The position numbers and the translations under genes are program-made. Of a DNA stretch of 64,000 bases, positions 51,557 to 60,543 are shown in pieces. The notes under the pieces were generated by a model. It saw nothing but the letters and a program-made list of their open reading frames with translations. It did no database searches and was not told the origin of the DNA. The DNA comes from Petrocella sp024636985. GTDB lineage: Bacteria > Bacillota > Clostridia > Lachnospirales > Vallitaleaceae. How positions within the stretch are numbered: the first letter of the stretch is position 1; every line of letters starts with the position of its first letter. The DNA lies in NCBI GenBank assembly GCA_024636985.1, contig JAGXFY010000029.1:1-64000 (forward strand), given 5' to 3'.

Positions 51557-53024
51557 TAAAAAGAAGTCTTTCACGCGTGAAGCCATCATTGGTTTGGGTG
51601 AAGACTCTTTTAGGAAAAACTATTACCCTGAATTACAAGACCATCTTCTTGAACTTGAACGCATCAACAGTAGAAATAAAGCCTTGATCACAACCATCCC
51701 TGATATCTTACTGGTATCTGATGTCAAAGGTCATATTTCTCCCTTCAATGTCTCAAGGCTTAAGAATAATGAAATGATCCTAAGTATTATGAAGAATCAG
51801 GAACTGATTATGAAGCTTAGAGCCCTCGTTTCCGAAGTGGTTATATCTAGATTATTGATTACTTATGATTTTCAAATGGAAGTTGATCATAAAACTTTTT
51901 ACTTTGAAGCACGCATCCATATATCCGCCTTCGATGAAGTCTTGATTATGATTCGTGATATGACCGATCGCATCACTTTAGAAAATCGTCTAAGAACCCT
52001 AGTTGATAAAGATAATCTTTGCAATGTCTACAATCGAAGGTACTTTGAGTATTATCTGGCCGATTATAATATGCAGGAAATTATCAGCTTCACCATTGTT
52101 ATCGTGGATATTGATGGGCTTAAGCTCATCAACGATACTCTTGGCCACTTATCCGGTGATCAGGTCATTGTTTCTGTTGCCGAGCTTATAGAAACAACCT
52201 TTAACCATTTTGGCATGATTTCTAGAATTGGTGGCGACGAATTTGGTATTGTATTACAGGGTTTTTCTGCCAATGATATTGAAGGCTTTCTTGACACTCT
52301 AAAAGGATTGGTGAAAGAACATAACCAGGAGACTGAATCTGTTGAATTATCTCTGTCTTATGGATATGGTCACCATGAATCCGGTGTCTTAAATGTGGAC
52401 TGGGTTTTTCAGGAAGCGGATAATAACATGTATCAGAATAAACTGCTAAAGACCTCAAGTACTAAAAACAATCTTGTCAAAACGCTAATGAAAGCCTTAG
52501 AAGCAAAAGACTACATTACGGAGGGTCATGCAGACCGCATGGAGAAGTTGGCTACTATAATCGGGCATGAACTGAAGCTTCCCCAGAATATCATTGATCG
52601 CATTCAACTTCTAACCAAATTTCACGATATCGGCAAAGTTGGTATTCCAGATAGTATTTTGAAAAAAGCAGGAGCCCTTACACCTGACGAATGGAAAGTG
52701 ATGTGCACCCACTGTAGTATTGGAGAACGTATTGCCAATGAATCTACAGAGCTTAAAGATATCGCACACCTTATACTGAAACATCAAGAACGCTGGGATG
52801 GCAAAGGTTATCCTTTAGGACTGGTAGGTGAAGATATACCCCTTGAATGCCGTATTTTGGCTATTGTTGATACTTTTGATGCCATGACCAACGACCGGCC
52901 TTATAGAAAAGCATTGCCCATGCATGTCGCCATAGAAGAGATCTCAAATCATGCCGGCACCCAATTCGATCCTGAATTGGTCAAAGTTTTTCATAAAGTT
53001 GTTTTTAAAGCTTACCCTCTATAA
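51534..53024 (+). CDS. PAS-like / GGDEF / HD-GYP cyclic di-GMP protein
   Basis: 496 residues. N-terminal ~140 residues include a PAS-like fold (ALITTIPDILLVSDVKGHI ... EVLIMIRDMTDRITLENRL). GGDEF domain from about 155 with an intact GGDEF (SRIGGDEFGIVLQG) and DGLKLINDTLGHLSGD. HD-GYP from about 320: GHADRMEKLATIIG, HDIGKVGIPDSILKKAGAL and HQERWDGKGYPLGLVGEDIP. One protein may both make and break cyclic di-GMP. Its first 23 nt lie inside the end of the Fe-ADH gene. Confidence 0.95.
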   Translation: MSKSYESDKKKSFTREAIIGLGEDSFRKNYYPELQDHLLELERINSRNKALITTIPDILLVSDVKGHISPFNVSRLKNNEMILSIMKNQELIMKLRALVSEVVISRLLITYDFQMEVDHKTFYFEARIHISAFDEVLIMIRDMTDRITLENRLRTLVDKDNLCNVYNRRYFEYYLADYNMQEIISFTIVIVDIDGLKLINDTLGHLSGDQVIVSVAELIETTFNHFGMISRIGGDEFGIVLQGFSANDIEGFLDTLKGLVKEHNQETESVELSLSYGYGHHESGVLNVDWVFQEADNNMYQNKLLKTSSTKNNLVKTLMKALEAKDYITEGHADRMEKLATIIGHELKLPQNIIDRIQLLTKFHDIGKVGIPDSILKKAGALTPDEWKVMCTHCSIGERIANESTELKDIAHLILKHQERWDGKGYPLGLVGEDIPLECRILAIVDTFDAMTNDRPYRKALPMHVAIEEISNHAGTQFDPELVKVFHKVVFKAYPL

Positions 53025-53057
53025 ACTTAATCTATTTATAAAGAAGTTTTTTTCAAT

Positions 53058-53111
53058 AAAGGGCATTTATAGTACAGTCGATTACCCTCGACAATGCTAT
53101 AAATGCCCTTT
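53058..53111. repeat. Perfect 15-bp inverted repeat with a nested hairpin
   Basis: AAAGGGCATTTATAG / CTATAAATGCCCTTT enclose GTCGA-TTACCC-TCGAC. It lies between the convergent ends of the cyclic di-GMP gene and the response regulator and likely terminates one or both despite a poor T-run. Confidence 0.8.
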
Positions 53112-53796
53112 ATGGCTTACTCTTAGAATCAAACTTATAGCCAACACGTACAACTGTATGAATCCCGTAGGCCTTATCTTTCAATTTCTTTCTAATTTTT
53201 TTAATATGGGTATCTACAACCCGAAAATCACCAAAATAATCATATCCCCAAATGGTGTCCAATATCTGTTCTCTTGATAAAACCATACCATCATTTTCTA
53301 TTAGATATACCAAGAGTTCGTATTCTTTGGGTGCAAGTTCAATTTCATCGCCACTTATTTTCACTGTATAAGCATCTTTATTAATCTCAATGCCCATCTT
53401 TGATATGATATGCATCATACCACCGCGGCCTTCTTCCAATCGATTTTGCATCCTTTTAACTCTTGCTAACAGAACCTGCAAATTAACAGGCTTTGTCACA
53501 TATTCATCCACACCCAATTCAAAACCAAGCAATTGATCGGAATCATCGTCTCTCGCTGTTAACATAATAATACCTACATTAGACTCAGCCCTAATTCTTC
53601 GACAAACAGACCAACCATCCATTTTGGGCATCATAACATCCAGTATAATGATTTCGATATCATTATCTTCAAATACCTCTATGGCTTCCTTACCGTCAGC
53701 TGCTTCAAAAACCTTATAGCCCTCGTTTCTAAACGCTTTTGCCATGACTTCACGTATGACCGTTTCATCATCTACAATCAGTATCCTACCCTTCAC
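53110..53796 (-). CDS. OmpR-family response regulator (orphan)
   Basis: 228 residues from a GTG start; the run GGGGGTGGGGAT before it serves as ribosome site. Receiver domain with phospho-acceptor Asp in IIILDVMMPKMDGW near 53 and Lys in VDEYVTKPVNLQVLL; a C-terminal winged helix (about 130-225, ELAPKEYELLVYLIENDGMV and DTHIKKIRKKL). No histidine kinase gene is adjacent. Its 3' end overlaps the palindrome at 53058-53111. Confidence 0.93.
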   Translation of the reverse strand: MKGRILIVDDETVIREVMAKAFRNEGYKVFEAADGKEAIEVFEDNDIEIIILDVMMPKMDGWSVCRRIRAESNVGIIMLTARDDDSDQLLGFELGVDEYVTKPVNLQVLLARVKRMQNRLEEGRGGMMHIISKMGIEINKDAYTVKISGDEIELAPKEYELLVYLIENDGMVLSREQILDTIWGYDYFGDFRVVDTHIKKIRKKLKDKAYGIHTVVRVGYKFDSKSKP

Positions 53797-53881
53797 ATCC
53801 CCACCCCCAAGTGATCCATGTCTTATAGAATATTATATCGTATTTTTATATATATTACAATAATTTAGTAGACATATGTAT

Positions 53882-53997
53882 GGTTAAAGTGTCAAAACAA
53901 TATAGTTGAACTATCATTAAAATACATAGTTACAAATGTATCTATGTAATCTATTTATTTTAATGAACTAGAGAAACTTTGTTTTGATACTTTAACC
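53882..53997 (-). repeat. MITE-like repeat, copy F (complete)
   Basis: GGTTAAAGTGTCAAAACAA ... TTGTTTTGATACTTTAACC, 116 bp with inverted ends of 19 bp and one mismatch. The body reads in the opposite orientation to copies A and D. It lies upstream of the response regulator and downstream of copy G. Confidence 0.88.
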
Positions 53998-53999
53998 AG

Positions 54000-54112
54000 G
54001 AGTGTTAAAACTATATAGTTGAACTTTCACATACAATATATAGTTACGAATGTACCAAGGTAATCTATTTATTATATTGGACCTAAAGAAACTTTGTTTT
54101 GACACTTTAACC
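54000..54112 (-). repeat. MITE-like repeat, copy G (tandem with F)
   Basis: About 113 bp, abutting copy F through AGGAGTGTTA (in place of the first terminal repeat) and ending in GACACTTTAACC. The same AGGAGTGTTA follows it, 8 nt before the mutY stop codon, so the unit seems tandemly duplicated. Confidence 0.85.
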
Positions 54113-54119
54113 AGGAGTG

Positions 54120-55151
54120 TTATTTTAACAATTTAAGAAAGGCTGTTGGTAATGGATAATTGCTAATAGCTTCCGGGTGAATCCATACCACTTCCGGATC
54201 TTCAATTATGGGGATAGACCTTGGTTTGTACCTAATCAAAGTCATCTCCCATATTAAATGTGTAAAAATATGTTTTTTTGTTGTTATGATTACTTCTTCC
54301 GTGACATATAAGCCATAGTTGTCCTCCAAATAGGCCATCATTTCCTTTGATCCATGGTCTTCTTTGACCTCTACAACAGGAAATCCCCAAAGATTGGCCA
54401 ATAAACCTTCAGTGCCTCGCTTTTCTATCAATAACAGATCTTCAAATATGACATAGGCAACCATCATTTTTTTTACTACTTTTTTAGCTTTTGGTGTTTT
54501 TATCGGCAAACTGTTTTGACTATTTTTTTCTCTTGCTATACAAACTTTGTAAACCGGACAAATCTCACATCTGGGATTTTTCGGTACACAAATCAAGGCC
54601 CCGAGTTCCATAAGGGCCTGATTATAGTCTCTGACATCTTCCGGCAAGTCCTCCGAAACCATCGCTTCAATTTTCTTTTTTGTAGCCTGTTTTCCTACGT
54701 CTTCTTCAATATTATAGAGCCTTGAATAAACACGTAGTACATTTCCGTCAACGGCAGGTATCTTGATATCAAAGGCAATACTTGCTATAGCACCTGCTGT
54801 ATAAGGACCGATGCCGGGTAAGCCAATTATTTCCTCATAAGTTCTCGGGAAAACACCATCGTAATTTTGTGTGACAACACGGGCACATTGCATCAACCGT
54901 TTGGCTCTTGAATAGTACCCAAGGCCTTCCCATAATTTGTAGACATCATCTTCCGACGCCTTAGAAAGGCTTGTTATATCCGGATAGGTTTCAAGAAAGC
55001 GATTATAATAAGTGATGACTGTTGCCACTTGTGTTTGCTGACACATAATCTCAGAAAGCCATATTTTATAAGGTTCTCTTGTCATACGCCATGGTAATTT
55101 CCTATGATTTTGCTTATACCATTTTAGCAATGATGCCTGTAATGTCTTCAT
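54120..55151 (-). CDS. mutY: A/G-specific adenine glycosylase
   Basis: 343 residues. It removes adenine mispaired with 8-oxoG. HhH-GPD core: SEIMCQQTQVATVITYYNRF (catalytic Glu) near 35, LPGIGPYTAGAIASIAF near 108 and AVDGNVLRVYSRLYNIE with the catalytic Asp near 135. The [4Fe-4S] Cys (CVPKNPRCEICPVYKVC) lies near 187-203. The C-terminal NUDIX-like 8-oxoG recognition domain is present (about 225-343). Possibly in one unit with the GlpA-like gene 17 nt upstream. Confidence 0.96.
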   Translation of the reverse strand: MKTLQASLLKWYKQNHRKLPWRMTREPYKIWLSEIMCQQTQVATVITYYNRFLETYPDITSLSKASEDDVYKLWEGLGYYSRAKRLMQCARVVTQNYDGVFPRTYEEIIGLPGIGPYTAGAIASIAFDIKIPAVDGNVLRVYSRLYNIEEDVGKQATKKKIEAMVSEDLPEDVRDYNQALMELGALICVPKNPRCEICPVYKVCIAREKNSQNSLPIKTPKAKKVVKKMMVAYVIFEDLLLIEKRGTEGLLANLWGFPVVEVKEDHGSKEMMAYLEDNYGLYVTEEVIITTKKHIFTHLIWEMTLIRYKPRSIPIIEDPEVVWIHPEAISNYPLPTAFLKLLK

Positions 55152-55168
55152 ATGCCCGCCTTTTGATG

Positions 55169-56629
55169 TTACTCATCTATCTCGTTCTTCTTTATTTCTT
55201 TATAAAACCAACGGCTTTCTCTATGTGGTAATGTGGATGAACCACCTCCACGTTTTGGTACTTCTTCTACAGGTATGTTCAATTCTCTGGCAATGATTGC
55301 TGCAACCCTTGGACCGCAATATGCACCTTGACATAAGCCCATACCGGCTCTTACTCTTCGCTTCATACTATCGATTGAATTGACGGGAATGCCACGGTGT
55401 ATGGCATCTACAATTTCTGCCTCTGTTACATTCTCACACCTGCATACAATGTGCTTTTTAGGATCTTCTGCTTCTGTTGAACCATCAAAATCTTCATTTT
55501 TCTTAATGAACGTTGGCTTTCTATTGGGATTAAAATTAGGATTAGGCTTCAGTTCATATCCCATAGATTTTATGATTTCTATGACTTCTAATCCAATTGC
55601 TGGTGAAGAAGTCAAACCTGGTGATTCTATACCTGCAACATTAATAAAATTCTTGACTGTACTTTCCTCAATTATGAAATCATGTCGATCGCTTGTTGCT
55701 CTTATACCGGAAAAGGATGTTAGGGTTTTTTTGAGATCAAAGTCTGCAACACTTTTTCTCGCCTGCTTAACGATATAAGTTAATGCCTCAAGCGTTGTAC
55801 CAACATCCGAAGCTTCACTTACCTCTTGAGCATTTGGCCCAAGCATTAGATTACCATGATATGTCCTTGTTACCAGTATCCCTTTACCTGCTTTGGTTGG
55901 ACATTGGAACAATACCTTATTGGCTAGATAGCCTTGATTTTTATTTAATAATATATATTCGCCACGTCTTGGGATAATCTTAAAATTATCCGCACCCACA
56001 AATCCAGCAACCATATTACTATAAGCACCTGCTGCATTTATGACCACCTTGCCTTCATACATTGCATCTATCGTCGAAACCTTGAAGATATCACCTTTTT
56101 CAATACTAACCACTTCTGCATTCAGTTTAATATCCACACCATTAGCCACTGCATTTTCAGCTAGAGCTATGGTTAATTCAAAAGGCGATGTAATCCCCGA
56201 TGATGGGCAATAAAGCGCCCCTTTCACTTCCGGGTTCACATATGGCTCCATTTTCATAACCTGATCATGGTCCAATATGACCAAATCATGTATGTCATTT
56301 GTGATACCACGTTCTACAAGTTCATTGAGCGTCTCAAATTCTTCCTCTTCAAAAGCCATAACTAAACTGCCACACATCTCAAGACCAAAATGGAGCTCGG
56401 ACTCCAACTGCTCAAACATACGATTGCCTTTTCGACACATTTTTGCTTTAACGGTTCCGGGCTTATCATCAAAACCACCGTGGACAATACCACTGTTTGC
56501 TTTTGAGGCACCACATGTTACATCATTTTCTTTCTCAAGAAGCAAAACTTTAACATTATACCTTGAAAGCTCTCTTGCAATGGTTGAACCGATGACGCCG
56601 GCTCCAATAATTATATAATCGTACATCAT
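55169..56629 (-). CDS. GlpA-type FAD oxidoreductase with C-terminal BFD-like [2Fe-2S] domain
   Basis: 486 residues. FAD-binding IIGAGVIGSTIARELSRYNV; then the DAO/glycerol-3-phosphate dehydrogenase core (TCGASKANSGIVHGGFDDKP, GIRATSDRHDFIIEE, AGIESPGLTSSPAIGLEVIE). From about 395 a bacterioferritin-associated-ferredoxin-like domain, CRCENVTEAEIVDAIHRG ... GMGLCQGAYCGPRVAAI, with four Cys. In clostridia this protein is usually followed by a thioredoxin-reductase-like subunit and a DUF1667 protein; neither is here. The ATG at 56626 is an alternative start. Confidence 0.88.
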   Translation of the reverse strand: MMYDYIIIGAGVIGSTIARELSRYNVKVLLLEKENDVTCGASKANSGIVHGGFDDKPGTVKAKMCRKGNRMFEQLESELHFGLEMCGSLVMAFEEEEFETLNELVERGITNDIHDLVILDHDQVMKMEPYVNPEVKGALYCPSSGITSPFELTIALAENAVANGVDIKLNAEVVSIEKGDIFKVSTIDAMYEGKVVINAAGAYSNMVAGFVGADNFKIIPRRGEYILLNKNQGYLANKVLFQCPTKAGKGILVTRTYHGNLMLGPNAQEVSEASDVGTTLEALTYIVKQARKSVADFDLKKTLTSFSGIRATSDRHDFIIEESTVKNFINVAGIESPGLTSSPAIGLEVIEIIKSMGYELKPNPNFNPNRKPTFIKKNEDFDGSTEAEDPKKHIVCRCENVTEAEIVDAIHRGIPVNSIDSMKRRVRAGMGLCQGAYCGPRVAAIIARELNIPVEEVPKRGGGSSTLPHRESRWFYKEIKKNEIDE

Positions 56630-56766
56630 ACTACCTCCTTTTAACTGCGAACCCTTTTCATTTAATCATATCATATGATTTCCTATTATGGAAGTCAGTT
56701 TTCAATCTAAGGTGCAGTATTTTGTATAGTCAAGAGGTCAATTTCTTCATTTTTATCTTGGATGCA

Positions 56767-57651
56767 CTACAGAAAATATTTTTTTATGACTTCGGCTACG
56801 CCGTTTTCTTCATTTGTTAATGTCACCTCATCTGCCACAGCTTTAATTTGATCAATGGCATTCCCCATCGCTATACCAAGACCTGCATATTCAATCATAT
56901 GTAAGTCATTGCCCGAATCGCCGACACATATAATTTCTTCCCTATTTATGCCATATACCTGGGCAACTTTTTGAACACCAACAGCTTTGTTACAACTTTT
57001 ATGCAAGATTTCTAAAGTGAACGGCATAGGCTGAACGATGGTATAATTCTCCAAGATATGTTTGGGGAATCGCCAAGTTTCCATAAGAATCTCAGGATTA
57101 TACGCTATTTTTTCACGCATCTCGACAGAATCAAGTTGTATGGTCGGAAAGTATCGAATCATGTCTTCTTTCATAACCGGTCCCTCATTAATAAGACTAA
57201 CCTTAAAAACTTCAATCGCCTTATCCATTTCGTGAAAGTTCATTACTTTCAACTCTATGTCGTTAGCAATCGCATCATAGTGGCTATATAAATTATCTTG
57301 GTGAACCAAGATGTTATCTTTGGTATAGGCACTCATATCAAGATCAAAGGTCTCACATAGATCAAGTAAAGCTAATAGATCTTCATGTTCAATTGGAACT
57401 TCATGAAGGATGTTATCGCTTTTATTCTCAACGGTTAAAGATCCACTACAAGTAATGGAATAAAAACCTTCTAGATTTGTACCTAGTAATTTAAGATATC
57501 TAGACATACCTTGGTAAGCTCTTCCTGAGGCCAGAACAACTTTAATACCACGGTCTACAATTTCTTTTATTGCCACAATATTTTCTTTTGATATCTCTTG
57601 CCTTTCATTAAGCAACGTACCATCCATATCCAGTACAAGCATTTTGTACAT
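56767..57651 (-). CDS. Cof-type HAD-IIB phosphatase
   Basis: 294 residues from ATG 57651; in-frame GTG 9 nt earlier is also possible. KMLVLDMDGTLLNERQEISK (nucleophile Asp near 9), VVLASGRAYQGMSRYL (Thr/Ser motif), a cap domain, then ICVGDSGNDLHMIEYAGLGI with the metal Asp near 240, and ADEVTLTNEENGVAEVIKKY at the end. Cof family acts on sugar phosphates or phosphorylated cofactors. Single gene. Confidence 0.9.
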   Translation of the reverse strand: MYKMLVLDMDGTLLNERQEISKENIVAIKEIVDRGIKVVLASGRAYQGMSRYLKLLGTNLEGFYSITCSGSLTVENKSDNILHEVPIEHEDLLALLDLCETFDLDMSAYTKDNILVHQDNLYSHYDAIANDIELKVMNFHEMDKAIEVFKVSLINEGPVMKEDMIRYFPTIQLDSVEMREKIAYNPEILMETWRFPKHILENYTIVQPMPFTLEILHKSCNKAVGVQKVAQVYGINREEIICVGDSGNDLHMIEYAGLGIAMGNAIDQIKAVADEVTLTNEENGVAEVIKKYFL

Positions 57652-57745
57652 GATTGTCACAACCTTTCCTTTTTTGACCCTACTATGATTATAATGGGAA
57701 ATACCCAATTTTACTAGATGCATTGGTTCGTAGATTTATATACGT

Positions 57746-57778
57746 AAAAAGGACAGCAATCCGAGCGCTGTCCTTTTT
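57746..57778. terminator. Bidirectional terminator
   Basis: AAAAAGGACAGC-AATCCGAGC-GCTGTCCTTTTT. On the minus strand it ends the helicase transcript before the HAD gene. The remainder of 57652-58010 shows only an inverted pair GTAAAAC / GTTTTAC (57815-57850). Confidence 0.9.
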
Positions 57779-58010
57779 GGGAGAAGGTATTTATATTATT
57801 TCTTATGGGGTGTAGTAAAACTATATATAAATGTATGGCGGGGGTTTTACAAGAATTATTATAGCATCTGACTAGGATTAAGTCTGCCCAAAGAAAAAAA
57901 AGTTTTTTTGAATTAATTGTAGGTTTTGACGATGTCCTTATGAATATTATTAAGAGACAAGAAAAAAATATATGTATAATGTATACAAAGCAACATGGTT
58001 TTTGACATGG

Positions 58011-60374
58011 TTACGATTTGTTCACATTCTCTTCATTCCAAAAAGTTTCTAACACAGCATACAGATCCTCTTTTTTATTAACCGTCTTATAATGCGACCA
58101 TTCAAGAGGAAATAATGTCTTATATTGATGACTGGCAAAACGTTCATCCAATAAAACCACCACGCCCTTGTCATGTACCGACCTTATAACCCTTCCGGCT
58201 GCCTGAAGAACCTTATTCATACCCGGATAGACATAAGCGTAATCAAACCCTTTTTGACCAAAATGTGCCTTGATCAAATCATTTTCATAACAGATCATCG
58301 GCAAACCTACACCCACAATTAAAACACCAATCAGTCGGTTCCCCACCAAATCAATGCCTTCAGAGAACATACCACCCAAAACAGAAAAAGCGATTAAAGA
58401 ACGATCTCTGGGTTTTTCAAAAGACTGAATAAAGGCTTCTTTTGCATCTTCTGTCAGGCCTCTTTCCTGGTAGAGTAGGTCAAACTCTTCTTCAACTTTC
58501 TTTGAAAAGACTAAATCATTTAATACATCTTCCATATATTTATAGGATGGGAAAAAAACCAAATAGTTTCCTTTTTTCTCTCTAGCAATGGTCATAATAT
58601 GTTCCCCAATGGGCCTAATTGAGCTATCACGGTTCTGATACTTGGTCGAAATAGATCGGTCAATTACCAGACCCAATTTATCACTATCAAAAGGTGACGA
58701 TAACATCATACCAAAATTCTCTTTATTACCACCCAACAAATCCATATAGTAGGACATCGGCAAAAGGGTAGCGGAAAAGAAAATGACACCTTTCATATCA
58801 AGGGTTGCCATCCTTATATTGTCACTAGGATCCATACAATACAAGTGTATTCTTAGATTATTACCTTTCTTCTCATAAGTGGTGATATACTTTTCACTGT
58901 ATAATTCTGTTTTCTTGACATAATCATAGGCCATGAAGAAAAAATCCAAAAGTATATCCATATATTGCCAATTTTGATGTTCTTTGAAGATTTTCTCAGT
59001 TCTATAGATAATGGTTCTAAGATCATCTTCAATATCATAAGGCATATCTTTTGTCTCAAATCTTAAATGCTCATAGTCTTCACAAGCTTTTCTGTAATGC
59101 AACATCTTCTGGTTTAACCTCGTCATGTACTTGTAAAGCCTAGCGTCTAAATCCTTAACCTTACGTCGTAATTCTAGAATCTGATCTTTTTCAAGAACAG
59201 CAGAGTACATGGACCTTCCTCGGTCAACAAGGTTATGGGCTTCGTCAATCAATAAGGTGTAACCACCGGAACCTTCTACAAAAAACCTTTGTAGCTTAGC
59301 GCTGGGGTCAAAGACATAATTATAATCGCAAACAATCACTTCACAAAACAATGCCAAATCCAAAGATAATTCATAGGGACAAACCTGATGCAGCCTAGCA
59401 AAGCTTTCGATTACGTCCCGTGTATAACAATCCGTCGCCTTAAAAGCCGCTTCAATAGCCACGTTCACCCGGTCATAATGGCCTAAGGCATAGGGACAAT
59501 CCTCTTTGTTACACTTAGTCACCTCATTAAGGCATATTTTCTCTTTGGCTGTTATCGTGACCCTTTTTAATACCATACCTTGGTCTTCCAGTAAGTTCAG
59601 TGTTTGATTGGCCACTTCCTTACCAATGGTTTTTGCTGTTAGATAAAATATCTTTTTTGTCTTTTTCTCACCTAAAGCTTTGATAGCAGGAAATAACGTT
59701 GCGATGGTTTTGCCAATCCCTGTTGGTGCTCTTGAAAAAAGCTTCTGACCTTCTATAATGGTTTTGTAAACACCATGCATAAGTTGCTTTTGACCTTTAC
59801 GGTAGGTCGGGAAAGGATACATCATGCATCCAACACTTTCTAAGCATCTTTCCTTGAATCTCTCCAAGCTAAGTGCCCATTTGGCATAACGGCCCAGTAT
59901 GTCATAATAAAAGACTTCAAGGTCTTCTATGGTCTCATAGGAGGTAAAATGCCGCACATTATAGTCTTCCAACTCGATGTAAGTCAGTCTACATGTAACA
60001 CCCATGAGCTGATTTTGAAGGGCATAGATATAACCATACATTTTGACCTGTGCCCAGTGCATAATATTGTTACCTTTGATTAGGTGAAGGGGCATACCTG
60101 TGGATTTGATTTCATCAATAACGATTATACCGTCCTCTTCAAAAAGACCATCCATACGACCGGTAATGGTAAAATCGATTTGATCCACTTGACATATATG
60201 AACCAACTTAACTTCAACAAGGTAGTCATCCTTTTGAGCCTTCTGAAACTTTTGATGGGCTCTGGTACCATCAACCGCTCTGGTGCTTGAGAGTGCAACG
60301 GATTCAATACTCCCGCCTCTTAGGATATAATCAATTATATTTCTCACTGAAACCTGAATCTCGTACTGGGCCAT
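58011..60374 (-). CDS. DinG/XPD-like helicase with N-terminal PD-(D/E)xK nuclease-like domain
   Basis: 787 residues from ATG 60374, preceded by GGTGA. About residues 55-150 hold GRMDGLFEEDGIIVIDEIKS (D ... E-I-K) typical of RecB/Cas4-like nucleases. The helicase follows: RKGQKQLMHGVYKTI, Walker A APTGIGKTIATLFPA near 220, four Cys for a [4Fe-4S] cluster (CLNEVTKCNKEDCPY and HQVCPYELS), DEAH in LLIDEAHNLVDRGRSMYSA, and C-terminal SVLGGMFSEGIDLVGNRLIG and QAAGRVIRSVHDKGVVVLL. XPD/DinG enzymes unwind 5'-3'. Role in DNA repair is likely. Confidence 0.9.
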   Translation of the reverse strand: MAQYEIQVSVRNIIDYILRGGSIESVALSSTRAVDGTRAHQKFQKAQKDDYLVEVKLVHICQVDQIDFTITGRMDGLFEEDGIIVIDEIKSTGMPLHLIKGNNIMHWAQVKMYGYIYALQNQLMGVTCRLTYIELEDYNVRHFTSYETIEDLEVFYYDILGRYAKWALSLERFKERCLESVGCMMYPFPTYRKGQKQLMHGVYKTIIEGQKLFSRAPTGIGKTIATLFPAIKALGEKKTKKIFYLTAKTIGKEVANQTLNLLEDQGMVLKRVTITAKEKICLNEVTKCNKEDCPYALGHYDRVNVAIEAAFKATDCYTRDVIESFARLHQVCPYELSLDLALFCEVIVCDYNYVFDPSAKLQRFFVEGSGGYTLLIDEAHNLVDRGRSMYSAVLEKDQILELRRKVKDLDARLYKYMTRLNQKMLHYRKACEDYEHLRFETKDMPYDIEDDLRTIIYRTEKIFKEHQNWQYMDILLDFFFMAYDYVKKTELYSEKYITTYEKKGNNLRIHLYCMDPSDNIRMATLDMKGVIFFSATLLPMSYYMDLLGGNKENFGMMLSSPFDSDKLGLVIDRSISTKYQNRDSSIRPIGEHIMTIAREKKGNYLVFFPSYKYMEDVLNDLVFSKKVEEEFDLLYQERGLTEDAKEAFIQSFEKPRDRSLIAFSVLGGMFSEGIDLVGNRLIGVLIVGVGLPMICYENDLIKAHFGQKGFDYAYVYPGMNKVLQAAGRVIRSVHDKGVVVLLDERFASHQYKTLFPLEWSHYKTVNKKEDLYAVLETFWNEENVNKS

Positions 60375-60483
60375 AGTTTTCACCAACAATCATTTGCTAT
60401 TCTAAGGATATTTTTCCAACATGGTTCTTTTATTCATACTGATTTAACCATTATACCAAATATACGTTCCCCTGAAAAGCATT

Positions 60484-60519
60484 TGTGGCAATCAAGAGCG
60501 TTGTCTCCTGATTGCCACA
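60484..60519. terminator. Palindromic terminator near the beta-glucosidase gene
   Basis: TGTGGCAATCA / TGATTGCCACA with a 14-nt loop; the better T-run (TTTTTAG) is on the plus strand, where no gene ends, so on the minus strand it is a weak terminator for the beta-glucosidase gene. Confidence 0.6.
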
Positions 60520-60543
60520 TTTTTAGTCCTATCTTCTATTGTT

